Assembly (NCBI RefSeq): GCF_003115845.1
Contig: NZ_KZ819022.1
Span: 427,369-491,368, forward strand
DNA: 64,000 nt
DNA from: Brenneria roseae subsp. roseae
Lineage (GTDB): Bacteria; Pseudomonadota; Gammaproteobacteria; Enterobacterales; Enterobacteriaceae
Reading direction: 5' to 3'
The stretch's first letter is position 1. Each line of letters begins with the position of its first letter. The notes under the pieces were generated by a model, which had not been told where the DNA came from, did no database searches, and saw only the letters and a program-made list of their open reading frames with translations. Shown one piece after another: positions 52,285 through 61,604 of this stretch. The position numbers and the translations under genes are program-made.

Positions 52285-54000
52285 ATGACCGAACAATCAA
52301 TAAATAAAACGTTGCCTGATGATGGTAAACGGCCTGGCGTATGGCAATTAATCCGTCCTTTTTGGGTATCGTCGGAAAAGTGGCTGGCCATATTGTTAAT
52401 TGCCGTTATTTTAACGATTAATTTCAGCAATACTTACGCCAGTGTTGCCTTAAATAAGCTACACGGGCAGTTAACCGATGCACTTGTGGCGCTTGACTGG
52501 CCGCATATCAGCACCATCATGGTGAAAAGTCTGGCCATCGGTACGGTCTCGACGTTATTGCCGCTGGTCAGCGTATTGTCGATTGATTATCTGACCCTGC
52601 GCTGGCGCACCTGGATGACCGCTCGCTACGTGGAGCGTTGGACCCAGCGCTCCACGTATTACCAGTTAGAGCGGGATAATTTAATCAGCAACGGCGATCA
52701 GCGTATTGCGGAAGATATCAATCTTTTCACCGACGTCACCATTAACCTGTCCACCAATATTATCCATGTGGTGGTCAATGCCGTGACCTTTACCATTATT
52801 TTGTGGGGATTATCCGGCGCCTTGTCTGTCCCCTTGGGGAACGCGACTCTGTCGATCCCCGGTTACATGGTATTTGCCGTCTATTTATATTCATTTTTCC
52901 ATCTTGCGCTGAGCCACTGGTTGGGTAAGGTGCTGATTGGCGTCAATATGAATAAACAAACGGTGGAAGCGGATTTCCGTTTCCTGGGTATGCAGATGCG
53001 TGAAAACGCCGAGCAAATCGCCTTTTTTGGCGGCGGTGAACGCGAGGGGCAACGACTGTTGTCCCGCTTCGACCGGGTACGGGCCAATACTCTGCTGCTG
53101 ATGCGCAAAACCTTTAAGCTGAGGTTTTTCCAAAGTATGTTCACCCAGGTCTTTTCACCGCTGCCGACTCTGCTGGCGCTGCCGTTATTGTTGTCGGGGA
53201 AAATTACTCTGGGTGGCCTAACCCAGATTACCCTGGCGTATGGCACGGTGCTTGGTACGCTCGCCTTTTTCCCTCAGGCTTATCAATCTTTTACTAACTG
53301 GATGGCCCTGGCCAACCGGCTGCGGGATATGCTCTGGGCGTTGAATAAGGCCCGCGATCAGCCCGACGGCATCCGGCTGGAAAACCGCGGCGCAGCACTT
53401 CGCTGCGCAGGCGTAACCCTGCAACGTCCGGACGGCGCAGTGCTTGCACGTCTGCCGGACTGGCAGGTGGCGGCCGGCGAACGCTGGGTGGTGCGGGGCC
53501 GTTCGGGTAGCGGCAAGAGCACTCTGCTGCGCGCTTGCGCTGGGCTATGGCCGTTTGGCGAAGGTGCTATCACCCGTCCTGAGTCGGCGCGCATGCTGTT
53601 TTTGCCGCAGAAAAGCTATATCCCGGTCGGCACGTTAAAAAGCGCGCTGGCTTATCCCGACGAACCGGAAGCCTTCACCGAGCAGCAATATCGCCAGGCG
53701 CTGGTGGACTGTTGTCTGGCGGAGCGCGTTGATTCGCTTACCCAATTCGAGCGCTGGCAGCAGGTGTTATCCGGCGGCGAACAGCAGCGGCTGGCGATGG
53801 CGCGAGTGCTGTTACACCGCCCGGATATGATCTTTCTTGATGAAGCGACCAGCGCGTTGGATCCGGAAACGGAAAGCCGGCTCTACCAGGCACTGATCGA
53901 GCAGCTCCCCAACAGCACCATTATCAGTGTGGCCCACCGCAAAGAGCTGGAACGTTTCCACCAGCATATTTTTAACTTGACGCCCGGACAGGGCAGTTAA
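52285..54000 (+). CDS. YddA/SbmA-like ABC transporter (permease-ATPase fusion)
   Basis: A 571-residue half-transporter. The N-terminal half is the ABC_membrane_2/SbmA-BacA type membrane domain (RWRTWMTARYVERWTQRSTYYQLE, ADFRFLGMQMRENAEQIAFF). The C-terminal ATPase has Walker A GRSGSGKST (405-413), signature LSGGEQQR (495-502) and Walker [13 protein letters not shown]. YddA and the Pectobacterium FusD are close in architecture; SbmA/BacA imports peptides. It is likely an inner-membrane importer of a peptide delivered by the receptor, although export cannot be excluded. The ATG at 52285 is preferred to an overlapping GTG nine bases earlier. Confidence 0.88.
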   Translation: MTEQSINKTLPDDGKRPGVWQLIRPFWVSSEKWLAILLIAVILTINFSNTYASVALNKLHGQLTDALVALDWPHISTIMVKSLAIGTVSTLLPLVSVLSIDYLTLRWRTWMTARYVERWTQRSTYYQLERDNLISNGDQRIAEDINLFTDVTINLSTNIIHVVVNAVTFTIILWGLSGALSVPLGNATLSIPGYMVFAVYLYSFFHLALSHWLGKVLIGVNMNKQTVEADFRFLGMQMRENAEQIAFFGGGEREGQRLLSRFDRVRANTLLLMRKTFKLRFFQSMFTQVFSPLPTLLALPLLLSGKITLGGLTQITLAYGTVLGTLAFFPQAYQSFTNWMALANRLRDMLWALNKARDQPDGIRLENRGAALRCAGVTLQRPDGAVLARLPDWQVAAGERWVVRGRSGSGKSTLLRACAGLWPFGEGAITRPESARMLFLPQKSYIPVGTLKSALAYPDEPEAFTEQQYRQALVDCCLAERVDSLTQFERWQQVLSGGEQQRLAMARVLLHRPDMIFLDEATSALDPETESRLYQALIEQLPNSTIISVAHRKELERFHQHIFNLTPGQGS

Positions 54001-54020
54001 CACCGATACAGGATCCCCCA

Positions 54021-55274
54021 ATGTCAAATAAACCAAACGAGTTAACTGACGTCAGCCTTGATGGCTTTCTGGCTGACGCAAAACTGCCGGTGCTGATAGA
54101 CCTGTGGGCGCCGTGGTGCGTGCCTTGCCGCAGTATGTCGCCGATTATCGACAAGCTGGCGAAAAACAGCGCAGGTAAACTGCTGGTGGCCAAGATCGAT
54201 GTGGAAAAATATCCGGCTATCATGGCGCGCTTTGGCGTGCGCGGTATTCCTACCTTGCTGTTATTCAAGGGCGAGGCGCAACCGGAGCGCCAGGTGGGCG
54301 CGCTGTCCCAGGGGCAGCTTATCGCCTGGCTGGCCGGGCATCAGGTGGATTTAACCTCGCAGCCGACGGTAAGGCATGCGGAAGCGTTGGAGTGGGCCAG
54401 TTTTTATGGCGATGAGGCGTTGCACGATTTTATCGCTCAGCGCGCTATCGGCCATGCTGCGGCGGGTGATATCAGCGTGGGGCTGGGCAGCTTCTGGGCT
54501 GACGGCAAAGGCAGCGCGTCGGCCGCGATGGTACACCAGTCCGAGAGTCGCGCTTTTGAGCGGATCACCGGGTTGCCGCTTGCTGTTGGGCGGCTGCTCG
54601 ATATCTGCGGTTATCTGACGGCGGAACAGATGAATGCCCTGTTCGCGGCGCTGCGCGCCGGCAAGGATTACCGGCTGGCGCCGTTGCGCTTTATGCACTG
54701 GTGGTTTAGCGAGGAATCGGCGCCCTGGGCCAGCTATTTTCGCGATCCGCAACTGGTGCAGTTGCTCGCACGCTGGCGGGCATTATGCGCCGATCGGCTC
54801 GCGGGCCGTGAAACGCCATCCGATGCCTGGGCGGCGGTGGGCGAGCAGGCAGCCTTGTTGCTGCAAGGCTATCAGCGGCCGGATCGCCAACTGGAGCAGA
54901 TTTTCGCCACGTTGTTACAGCTCCTGTCGCCGGTGCCCGTCACCACCGAGGGTGATCAATGGGGCAATATTGCGATCAACATCCACTGGGCACAGTTCCA
55001 TCATCTGGAGATTCTCTCAGGCTGGAGTGATGAGGATCGGGCAACGCCCAGCGTACGCATTGGCTGGTTTAAGGAAAAAGAGCGCCAATCCCCGGTCGGC
55101 CAATTGACCCCGGACGAGATCGCTTCCCTGAGGGCGGAATGGGCGGCGGGAAACGCGGAGTTCCTCACTAAAGAAAACGCCTTCCATCACGATCTTCCGC
55201 AGTTGTTCCTGCCGGTGAAAGCGCGGATGCAGCAGGAATTCAACCGCCTGCTGGCCGAAGCGCCGGACTTTTAA
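54021..55274 (+). CDS. thioredoxin-domain protein with a long unassigned C-terminus
   Basis: The 417-residue protein starts with a thioredoxin domain (about residues 8-110) whose active site is WAPWCVPCR, with C33 and C36; VRGIPTLLLFKGE holds the cis-proline. There is no signal peptide, so it should be cytoplasmic. Residues 115-417 form an apparently helical, tryptophan-rich region that I do not recognise. Located between the ABC transporter and the TldE/TldD pair, it could reduce disulfides in an imported peptide so that it can be cleaved. That role is inferred from context. Confidence 0.85.
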   Translation: MSNKPNELTDVSLDGFLADAKLPVLIDLWAPWCVPCRSMSPIIDKLAKNSAGKLLVAKIDVEKYPAIMARFGVRGIPTLLLFKGEAQPERQVGALSQGQLIAWLAGHQVDLTSQPTVRHAEALEWASFYGDEALHDFIAQRAIGHAAAGDISVGLGSFWADGKGSASAAMVHQSESRAFERITGLPLAVGRLLDICGYLTAEQMNALFAALRAGKDYRLAPLRFMHWWFSEESAPWASYFRDPQLVQLLARWRALCADRLAGRETPSDAWAAVGEQAALLLQGYQRPDRQLEQIFATLLQLLSPVPVTTEGDQWGNIAINIHWAQFHHLEILSGWSDEDRATPSVRIGWFKEKERQSPVGQLTPDEIASLRAEWAAGNAEFLTKENAFHHDLPQLFLPVKARMQQEFNRLLAEAPDF

Positions 55275-55301
55275 CCCATGACCGATGATCCGGAGGCCAC
55301 C

Positions 55302-56651
55302 ATGGCGAATATCTTTGTGCATAGCCAACAGCAACTGGCGGAGCTGGCCGACAGCGTTATCGCGCAGGCGATGCGGACTGGCGCCTCTGCCGCGCAGGTG
55401 ATTTTTTCCGAAAGTAACGGCCTGTTGATTGAAATGCGTCAGGGCCGACTGCGGGCGCGTACCCGTGATGCGCAGTCCGGCATGTCGCTGACGGTCTATC
55501 GCGGGCAGCAGCAGGGCACCACCAGCACCACTGATTTTTCACCGGCGCGCCTGGGCGAGACCGTTCAGGCAGCTTGCCGGATTGCCGGCTATACCGGCGA
55601 GGATAAGTTTGCCGGGTTGCCGCCGGCGCGGTATTTATGTCAGGCGCCGCGCGAACTTGATTTATGGCACCCCTGGGAACTGGACGAAACCGGCGCGCAG
55701 GCGTTGGCCCACAGCATAGAGAATGGTATCAATTCGGTGGGGGAATGGGTGGTCAGCGATGGTGCCTGGGTACGTTCCAGCCAATCCCAATGGTACCTGA
55801 TGAACAGCCAGGGATTTGCTCAGGGCGATCGGCAAACCAGCCATGTGATGAGCGCCAAGGCGCTGGCCCGAAAGGCGGGACGTAGCCAACTGGATTTCTG
55901 GTATTCACAATCTCATCTTGCGCCGTCGCTGATGGCGCCGGAGGCGATCGGCCAGCACGCAGGGAACGGGGCGCTGGCCGCGCTGGATGTCGCGCCGCTG
56001 AGCGGTAGCCGCCGCTGCCCAGTGCTGTTCGATCCGCGCAGCGCCCTGTCGTTACTTGAACATCTGGTGCAGGCGGCTGGCGGCGCGGCGCTATATCGCA
56101 ACAACAGTTTCCTTGCCGGTCGCCTTGGTCAGCGCATTTTCAATGAGCATATCAGCGTTGAGGAAGATCCGTTTGTCCCGCAGGGATTAGCCAGCCGGGC
56201 ATTCGATGGCGACGGTATCAGCGGGGTGGCGCGCAGAGTGGTGGAAAATGGCAGCCTGACCGGTTTCTTCCTGTCCGCCTATGCCGCGCGCCGTCTGGGG
56301 ATGGAACCCACAGGCAACGGTTCCGGGCCGGGCAACTTGATCCTGCGCAGCAGTCGCACCCAGGCCAGCGATAATTTCTCCGCCATGGTGAAAAAACTTC
56401 ATACCGGCCTGCTGGTAACCAGTTTCAGCGGTGGCGGGGCGCGTTTAATTAACGGGGATTACTCCCGCAGCCTGCGTGGCTTTTGGGTGGAAGAGGGTGA
56501 AATTCGCCATGCGGTTGACGGTGTGACCGTGGCGGGCAACCTGGCGGATATCTACCGCAACATCGTGGCCGTCGGCGCCGATACCCTGACTCAAGGCGCG
56601 CTGAGCAGCGGTTCCGTATTAATCGACAGCCTGCAGGTGGCGGGGCGTTAA
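55302..56651 (+). CDS. TldE/PmbA-family protease subunit
   Basis: A 449-residue PmbA/TldE-like protein: VIFSESNGLLIEMRQGRLRARTRDAQSG in the N-terminal domain and FDGDGISGVARRVVENGSLTGFFLSAYAARRLG, GNLILRSS and GGARLINGDYSRSLRGFWVEEGEI in the C-terminal domain. TldE lacks the zinc motif and pairs with TldD to form the active heterodimer. I place the start at 55302 because GGAGG lies five bases before it; an ATG at 55278 lacks a ribosome site. It is four genes into the receptor operon and 16 bases before tldD. Confidence 0.88.
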   Translation: MANIFVHSQQQLAELADSVIAQAMRTGASAAQVIFSESNGLLIEMRQGRLRARTRDAQSGMSLTVYRGQQQGTTSTTDFSPARLGETVQAACRIAGYTGEDKFAGLPPARYLCQAPRELDLWHPWELDETGAQALAHSIENGINSVGEWVVSDGAWVRSSQSQWYLMNSQGFAQGDRQTSHVMSAKALARKAGRSQLDFWYSQSHLAPSLMAPEAIGQHAGNGALAALDVAPLSGSRRCPVLFDPRSALSLLEHLVQAAGGAALYRNNSFLAGRLGQRIFNEHISVEEDPFVPQGLASRAFDGDGISGVARRVVENGSLTGFFLSAYAARRLGMEPTGNGSGPGNLILRSSRTQASDNFSAMVKKLHTGLLVTSFSGGGARLINGDYSRSLRGFWVEEGEIRHAVDGVTVAGNLADIYRNIVAVGADTLTQGALSSGSVLIDSLQVAGR

Positions 56652-56667
56652 GCCAGAGGAATTTATC

Positions 56668-58119
56668 ATGAGTGAATCAGTAACAACATTGCATCTGGCG
56701 CAGGCAAAACAGCAGTTGCTGGAGTCGCACGGCGTCACTGACGCCCATTTGCAGGCGATGATGGATCAGGTGCTGGCGCACCGGATAGACTATGCCGATC
56801 TTTTTGTTCAGAGCCTGCGCCGCGAAACCTGGTCGATGGAAAACGGCGTGGTGAGAAGCGGCTCCTTTAATGTCGATCAAGGCTTTGGCCTGCGCGCCGT
56901 GGAAGAAGACCAGACGGCATTCGCCTATTCGCAGCATATCGACCAAAAGCATCTACTGGATGCCGCCCGCTCGGTAAAAACCATCGCTGCGCCGGGCAGA
57001 CGTTGCCAGGTCGCACTGGCGACCGATTCCGCCCATCGGCCTAACTTCATCGCCGACGATCCGTTGTTGACCTATGATGCGGTGCAGAAAATCGGCCTGC
57101 TGGAGAACATCAACCACATGGCGCGGGCGATTGATCCGCGGGTGGTGCAGGTGACGGCCAGTCTGGAACTGACCCATTCGGTTAACTATATTCTGCGGCA
57201 TGATTTCCATCAGGCGGCGGATATTCGGCCGATGTTGGTGTTACGCGTGAGCGTTGTGGTTGAACAACAGGGCGTGCGCGAGACGGCCAGTACCGGCATC
57301 GGCGGGCGTGGCGATTTCACTCTGTTCAACGATGAGAATGTGCAGGCTGCACTGCGCGCGATCGTCAATACGGCGTTGATCAATCTGGCGGCGATCGCCG
57401 CGCCATCCGGCAGTATGCCGGTAGTGATTGCCGCAGGCTGGCCCGGCATGCTGTTGCATGAGGCGATGGGGCACGGCTTTGAAGGTGACTTTAACCGGCT
57501 GGGCACCTCGGTGTATTCCGGGCGCATCGGAGAACGGGTGGCGCAACCCGGCGTGAATATCGTCGACGACGGCACCGTGGCCGGGCAGCGTGGTTCATTG
57601 AACGTTGATGATGAAGGCCATCCGGCCCAATGCACTACGCTTATCGAAGACGGTATCCTGAAAGGCTATATGCACGACAGCCTGAGCGCGCGCCTGATGA
57701 AGCTGCCGCCGACTGGCAATGGCCGCCGCCAGTCTTACGCGCATTTGCCGATGCCGCGCATGACCAATACCTTTATGCGCAATGGGCAATATGCGCCGGA
57801 GGAAATCATTGCTTCGGTGAAACGCGGGCTGTATCTGGCTGATCTGGGTAGCGGCCAGGTGGATATCGTCAGCGGCCAGTACAGTTTCCAGAGCGCACTG
57901 GCGTATCTGATTGAAGACGGCAAGATTACCGCGCCGGTTAAAGGCGCCACTCTGACCGGCAACGGTCCGGAAACCCTGAAGTTAATCAGTATGGTCGGCA
58001 ACGATCTGGCGTTGGATCGCGGTACTGCCGTATGCGGCAAGGCCGGGCAGAGCGTACCCGTCTGCGTAGGGCAACCAACGTTGAAAGTGGACAACCTGGT
58101 CGTGGGGGGAACACGTTAG
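56668..58119 (+). CDS. TldD-family zinc metalloprotease subunit
   Basis: The 483-residue protein has the TldD zinc motif HEAMGHGFEGD, with H264, E265 and H269 forming HExxxH, and the family tail with GGTR at the C-terminus. It also has SVYSGRIGERVAQPGVNIVDDGT and GRRQSYAHLPMPRMTNTFM, typical of TldD. TldD/TldE cleave unfolded or modified peptides in the cytoplasm and mature microcin B17 in E. coli. Being the last gene of a receptor-transporter operon, this copy is probably a dedicated, not the housekeeping, protease. Confidence 0.9.
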   Translation: MSESVTTLHLAQAKQQLLESHGVTDAHLQAMMDQVLAHRIDYADLFVQSLRRETWSMENGVVRSGSFNVDQGFGLRAVEEDQTAFAYSQHIDQKHLLDAARSVKTIAAPGRRCQVALATDSAHRPNFIADDPLLTYDAVQKIGLLENINHMARAIDPRVVQVTASLELTHSVNYILRHDFHQAADIRPMLVLRVSVVVEQQGVRETASTGIGGRGDFTLFNDENVQAALRAIVNTALINLAAIAAPSGSMPVVIAAGWPGMLLHEAMGHGFEGDFNRLGTSVYSGRIGERVAQPGVNIVDDGTVAGQRGSLNVDDEGHPAQCTTLIEDGILKGYMHDSLSARLMKLPPTGNGRRQSYAHLPMPRMTNTFMRNGQYAPEEIIASVKRGLYLADLGSGQVDIVSGQYSFQSALAYLIEDGKITAPVKGATLTGNGPETLKLISMVGNDLALDRGTAVCGKAGQSVPVCVGQPTLKVDNLVVGGTR

Positions 58120-58147
58120 TAGATAACAGCGGCCAGGCTTTAAAAAT

Positions 58148-58471
58148 TTATATTAAAAGGGGTTTTCTGGCGGTACCTGCTCGCAGACCGTCGATCCAGT
58201 CTGGAGTCGCGGTGGAGATTACTTTCATACCTACCTCGAAGCGGAATGCGCCTTGGCCGAGAGCGATCACCTCTCCGGCAAGTTCGGAGCCGGGTGTGAA
58301 TGGGAATTTGAGGGGAAGTCCCCGGCCGGTTTCCACTACCATTTTGTCGCGGTAGTTCAGCGCCACGGCGTTCACCTTGACCAAAACCTCTCCCGGGCTC
58401 ACTCCTGGGATCGGGACATCGTTCAACTTCAGGTACTGCCTGCCTATTGCGTTGATTTCCCAGCGTTTCAT
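58148..58471 (-). pseudogene. truncated MDR-family zinc-type alcohol dehydrogenase
   Basis: The frame encodes about 107 residues of the N-terminal GroES-like domain of a medium-chain dehydrogenase: MKRWEINAIGRQYLKLND, VKVNAVALNYRDKMVVETG and FPFTPGSELAGEVIALG. A complete enzyme has about 340 residues with a NAD(P) domain; here the frame ends soon after DWIDGLRAGTAR. The rest is missing, so the gene is a remnant next to the tldD gene. Confidence 0.75.
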
Positions 58472-59046
58472 CGTGCTTCGGCGGGTTGCCCGCTCATCTG
58501 GCTGTGGGACGTGCTGATGCTGGCCCAACAGCCGACTCAATGAACGGCTGCCTTACGCCGAAAATCACTTCGGTGAGCACTCGCCCCCACTTTACCTTGC
58601 GGGTTGATACCCGCAAGGCGAGTCCGCCGTATGTTTACGCAATGCGTTTTCTATACTTTTTTTATATGGTTATAAATTTTTTTTACTAATGGGTAAGGTT
58701 TTCATAAACCGAAGTCATTGGCGTAAAATCTCAAGTAAGTGCTATTTGCAAGAATATAAAATTGCAATTTTTATTCCTGTAGAATAAAAAACAAAAGCAA
58801 TAAATGAGCCATTATAAATAGATAAACAATTTCGTTTGATTTAAATCAATTAGTTCACATGAACAAATTAATAGCTGGCTAAGGAAATAAAATATTGCAT
58901 TTAAAAAATATAGACACAAAAAATTAAACAACTTAATGTTTCTTTCATCTGTATAAATACAAACATTTTAATTGTTAGACAACTGTCATTTTATCACTCT
59001 TCTATGCGTTTGTATTCTTGTCCTTAGATGATGTTGCTCACGAAAG
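58472..59046. other. AT-rich region with a short hairpin, no gene
   Basis: About 575 bases. CCTTGCGGGT and ACCCGCAAGG form a perfect 10-bp stem at 58595-58618. From about 58640 onwards the DNA is markedly AT-rich with no recognisable protein. It separates the peptide-uptake cluster from the decayed island. Confidence 0.5.
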
Positions 59047-59470
59047 GACGATCAATTTATTGGTGTTCAGGCAGAAGGGAGCGCATTTATTTTCGAAGCA
59101 TGGAAGGAAAAAGAAGATATAGCAAAAAAAACGTCTATTGGTGTAAATACCTGAGCAGACAGTTTACAAGCAAAGTTACCCAAAGACAGGGTTAAAGCAT
59201 TGTCAGCCAGAGTTGATACACGAGGTTTTTTTTATGACCGTCAATGATGAGGAAATTCTTTCTGCAATGGCGGTAATGGCTCTCTCTGTCATCCTGACTA
59301 GGCCTGTATCGGTAGCCTCATTAGCCGGGATTATGAAGTTACAGAAAAATGGAGTTATTGCTAAAGATAAAAAGATTGTCATGATTCACACAGGAAGTGG
59401 ATTGAAGAATATGAATAGTATAGGAAAATTATTTCGACAGCGATTTAGTGGTTTGAATTTAATTCAATGA
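59047..59470 (+). pseudogene. degraded threonine-synthase-like PLP enzyme, C-terminal part
   Basis: In one frame from 59047 the DNA encodes QFIGVQAEGSAFIFEAW and KEKEDIAKKTSIGVNT, then a TGA, then ADSLQAKLPKDRVKAL and RGFFYDRQ. After a frameshift near 59230 the frame continues TVNDEEILSAMAVMA, VASLAGIMKLQKNGVI and KKIVMIHTGSGLKN. This order matches the C-terminal half of threonine synthase/cysteate-synthase type PLP enzymes (IGVQAEG, SDEEI, AALAGLLKL, VVLLTGHGLK). The N-terminal half is absent and at least one stop and one frameshift are present. Confidence 0.7.
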
Positions 59471-59479
59471 GGCGATAAA

Positions 59480-60685
59480 TTGGCTATTAATCACTTTATA
59501 AAAGATTATTCAAGTTCAGCAATGATAACAGGGTTTATAGCTGTTCTTGTTTCTTATGCAGGGCCTTTCGCTATTGTATTTCAAGCGGCAAATACGATAA
59601 ACATGCCGACTGAGTTAGTGACCTCGTGGGTATGGGCTATATCAATAGGTAGTGCTGTAACCGGCATATCACTGAGCCTGTATTATAAAATGCCAATTAT
59701 TACCGCATGGTCAACACCCGGTGCAGCTTTGCTGGTTGCCAGTTTGGCGCATTACAGGTATGAAGAAGTGGTAGGTGCATTCCTTATTTCTGGTATGTTA
59801 ATTTTTATTTTAGGGATTACTGGACTATTCCAAAAAATAATGAAGCAGATTCCTTCAACAATCAGTGCTGCTATGTTGGCAGGAATTCTATTTCACTTCG
59901 GTGAATCTGTTTTTAAACAACTCGAAGTTAACATGTCATTCGTTCTTCCATTGATTATTTCATATCTTATTGGCAAGCGTTTATATCCCAGATATGCAAT
60001 ATTATCCACGCTCGTTATTGGCTTTGCTCTCGTTGGGTTTGAACGAGGGTTAAATCTAGAAGCGGGAGATTTCTCTTTTGCAACCCCAATATTTACGATG
60101 CCTGAATTTTCTACTGCATCGATCATTGGCTTGGCGATCCCGCTATGTATCGTGACGATGACCTCGCAAAACGTTCCTGGGCTAGCGGTGCTTAATGCTG
60201 ATGGATATCGGCCAAATGCAAACCCACTGATTTATGTTACGGGCTTGATTTCTATTGTGCTTGCTCCGTTTGGCGCTCATGGCATTAATCTTGCCGCAAT
60301 TACTGCCGCAATATGTACTGGCAGAGAGTCTCATGAGAATGCCAGTAAGAGGTATGTTTCTGGCGTCTTTTGCGGATTTTTCTATCTTATCATCGGGTTA
60401 TTTGGCGCTGCTGTTGCAAGTGTGTTTTTTATCTTGCCCCAAGCATTGATAGCAACTATTGCAGGCTTGGCGCTATTTTCATCATTAGGTAATGGACTTG
60501 CATTGTCTATGCGCAATGAGAAAGAAAGAGAAGCGGCATTAGTCACCTTTTTAGTCACTGTGTCTGGCTTCTCATTTTTTGGCATCGGTTCAGCTTTTTG
60601 GGGGCTTATCGGTGGGATGCTAACCCATGTATTGGTTGTTTATCAATTTAAAAGAAAGTCTGTTTCGCTGAGCTCTCAGGAGTAG
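59480..60685 (+). CDS. BenE-family transporter (benzoate/proton symporter-like)
   Basis: The 401-residue membrane protein has about 12 segments with BenE family blocks: TGFIAVLVSYAGPFAIVFQAA, ITAWSTPGAALLVASLAHYRYEEVVGAF, CIVTMTSQNVPGLAVLNADGY and FGAHGINLAAITAAICTG. It appears intact and uses a TTG start with GAGG upstream. Related proteins take up benzoate; here the neighbours are remnants of a PLP enzyme and an electron-transfer flavoprotein, so the native substrate is unclear. GC content is lower than in the surrounding core. Confidence 0.82.
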   Translation: MAINHFIKDYSSSAMITGFIAVLVSYAGPFAIVFQAANTINMPTELVTSWVWAISIGSAVTGISLSLYYKMPIITAWSTPGAALLVASLAHYRYEEVVGAFLISGMLIFILGITGLFQKIMKQIPSTISAAMLAGILFHFGESVFKQLEVNMSFVLPLIISYLIGKRLYPRYAILSTLVIGFALVGFERGLNLEAGDFSFATPIFTMPEFSTASIIGLAIPLCIVTMTSQNVPGLAVLNADGYRPNANPLIYVTGLISIVLAPFGAHGINLAAITAAICTGRESHENASKRYVSGVFCGFFYLIIGLFGAAVASVFFILPQALIATIAGLALFSSLGNGLALSMRNEKEREAALVTFLVTVSGFSFFGIGSAFWGLIGGMLTHVLVVYQFKRKSVSLSSQE

Positions 60686-60693
60686 AAACAATT

Positions 60694-60816
60694 ATGAAAA
60701 TTATAGTTGCGCTCAAGAGTGCTATTGATCCTGGTATTAGAGTTAAGATTAAACATGATGGTACAGATATTGATTCATTGCATGCTAAAAATGTTATTGA
60801 TCTTACCCAGCAATAG
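60694..60816 (+). pseudogene. first codons of an etfB-like gene, cut by an IS fragment
   Basis: Forty codons encode MKIIVALKSAIDPGIRVKIK and HDGTDIDSLHAKNVID, the usual start of electron-transfer flavoprotein beta subunits. The reading frame then runs into TAG at the border of an IS3-family fragment. It begins eight bases after the benE stop, so the two were probably in one operon. Confidence 0.65.
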
Positions 60817-60955
60817 TGGACACGTGACTAAGTGAGTAAACTTCCAACCAGAGGAGACTCGCATGACAAAATCAGCATCAACCAGCAAGAAACCCCGTAA
60901 ACAACACACGTCTGAATTTCGCCAGGAAGCCTTAAACTGGCTGAACGTATCGTAG
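60817..60955 (+). mobile_element. left-end fragment of an IS3-family element
   Basis: TGGACACGTGACTAAGTGAG and an AGAGGAG ribosome site precede an orfA start at 60863 (MTKSASTSKKPRKQHTSEFR, QEALNW). A missing base in the TTAAACTGGCTGAACG stretch shifts the frame so it ends after 30 codons. Homology stops near 60953, where an integrase remnant begins. OrfB and the right end are missing. Confidence 0.7.
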
Positions 60956-61216
60956 TGCCTTGTTGACCGTGTTTTCACACATTGGTTTATACGGACTATG
61001 GTCGCCGGGGAACATCAGTTCCAGATGGCCGAATATCTCTTTAATCTACTTGAGGATGACGGCGACCTGTCTTGACAAGGGAACGATATGCGGCGTGCGC
61101 ATTTTGGCTCCCCGACCGGAGTAACATGCCCCGAGAAAAGCTTCGCGTGTTGCTAGTATCGTCCATATTTTTCCCGATGCGGAGGGAAAACTAGAAATGC
61201 ATCGGGAAGGTTTTTC
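60954..61216 (-). pseudogene. tyrosine integrase fragment (P4-type), middle part
   Basis: On the minus strand the DNA encodes GAKMRTPHIVPLSRQVAVILK, then TAG, then IKEIFGHLELMFPGD and HSPYKPMCENTVNKAL. This matches the catalytic domain of P4-like integrases (RPHIVPLSRQ, LFPG, MSENTINKAL). It is disrupted by the stop and truncated on both sides, by the IS3 fragment and by the IS66 element. A second integrase remnant lies on the other side of IS66. Confidence 0.75.
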
Positions 61217-61301
61217 GTAAGCGCCCGGCAAACTCATATTGTTAACAAAACTCTGCTGCCACATGCTGCCCTCACTCAATAAAACGAACCTGAGGTAAAA
61301 T

Positions 61302-61604
61302 ATGGCAAAACGGTATTCTCACAGTGAACGGCAACAGCATCTCGACGCCTGGCAACAGAGCGGGTTAACTAAACAGCACTATTGCCAGCAACACGATTTG
61401 AACCCGGCCACCTTTTATTACTGGCTCAAACATCATCACGATGACGCTACCGTCCCCGTTCCCGCAGCATTTATTCCTGCTCGCCGGGTTATGCCGGGGA
61501 ATAACGACGCCGACACGGTGACGCTCAACCTCCCCAACGGCTGTTCGGTCCGCTGTCTTCCCGCTCAGTTACAGGCCGTGATGCAGGCCTTGTCCCTATG
61601 TTAA
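61302..61604 (+). CDS. tnpA: IS66 accessory protein TnpA
   Basis: A 100-residue protein with a helix-turn-helix start (MAKRYSHSERQQHLDAWQQ, SGLTKQHYCQQHDLNPATFYYWLK) and a C-terminal TVTLNLPNGCSVRCLPAQL stretch. It is the first open frame of IS66 elements and is required for their transposition. Its stop overlaps the tnpB start. Confidence 0.88.
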   Translation: MAKRYSHSERQQHLDAWQQSGLTKQHYCQQHDLNPATFYYWLKHHHDDATVPVPAAFIPARRVMPGNNDADTVTLNLPNGCSVRCLPAQLQAVMQALSLC

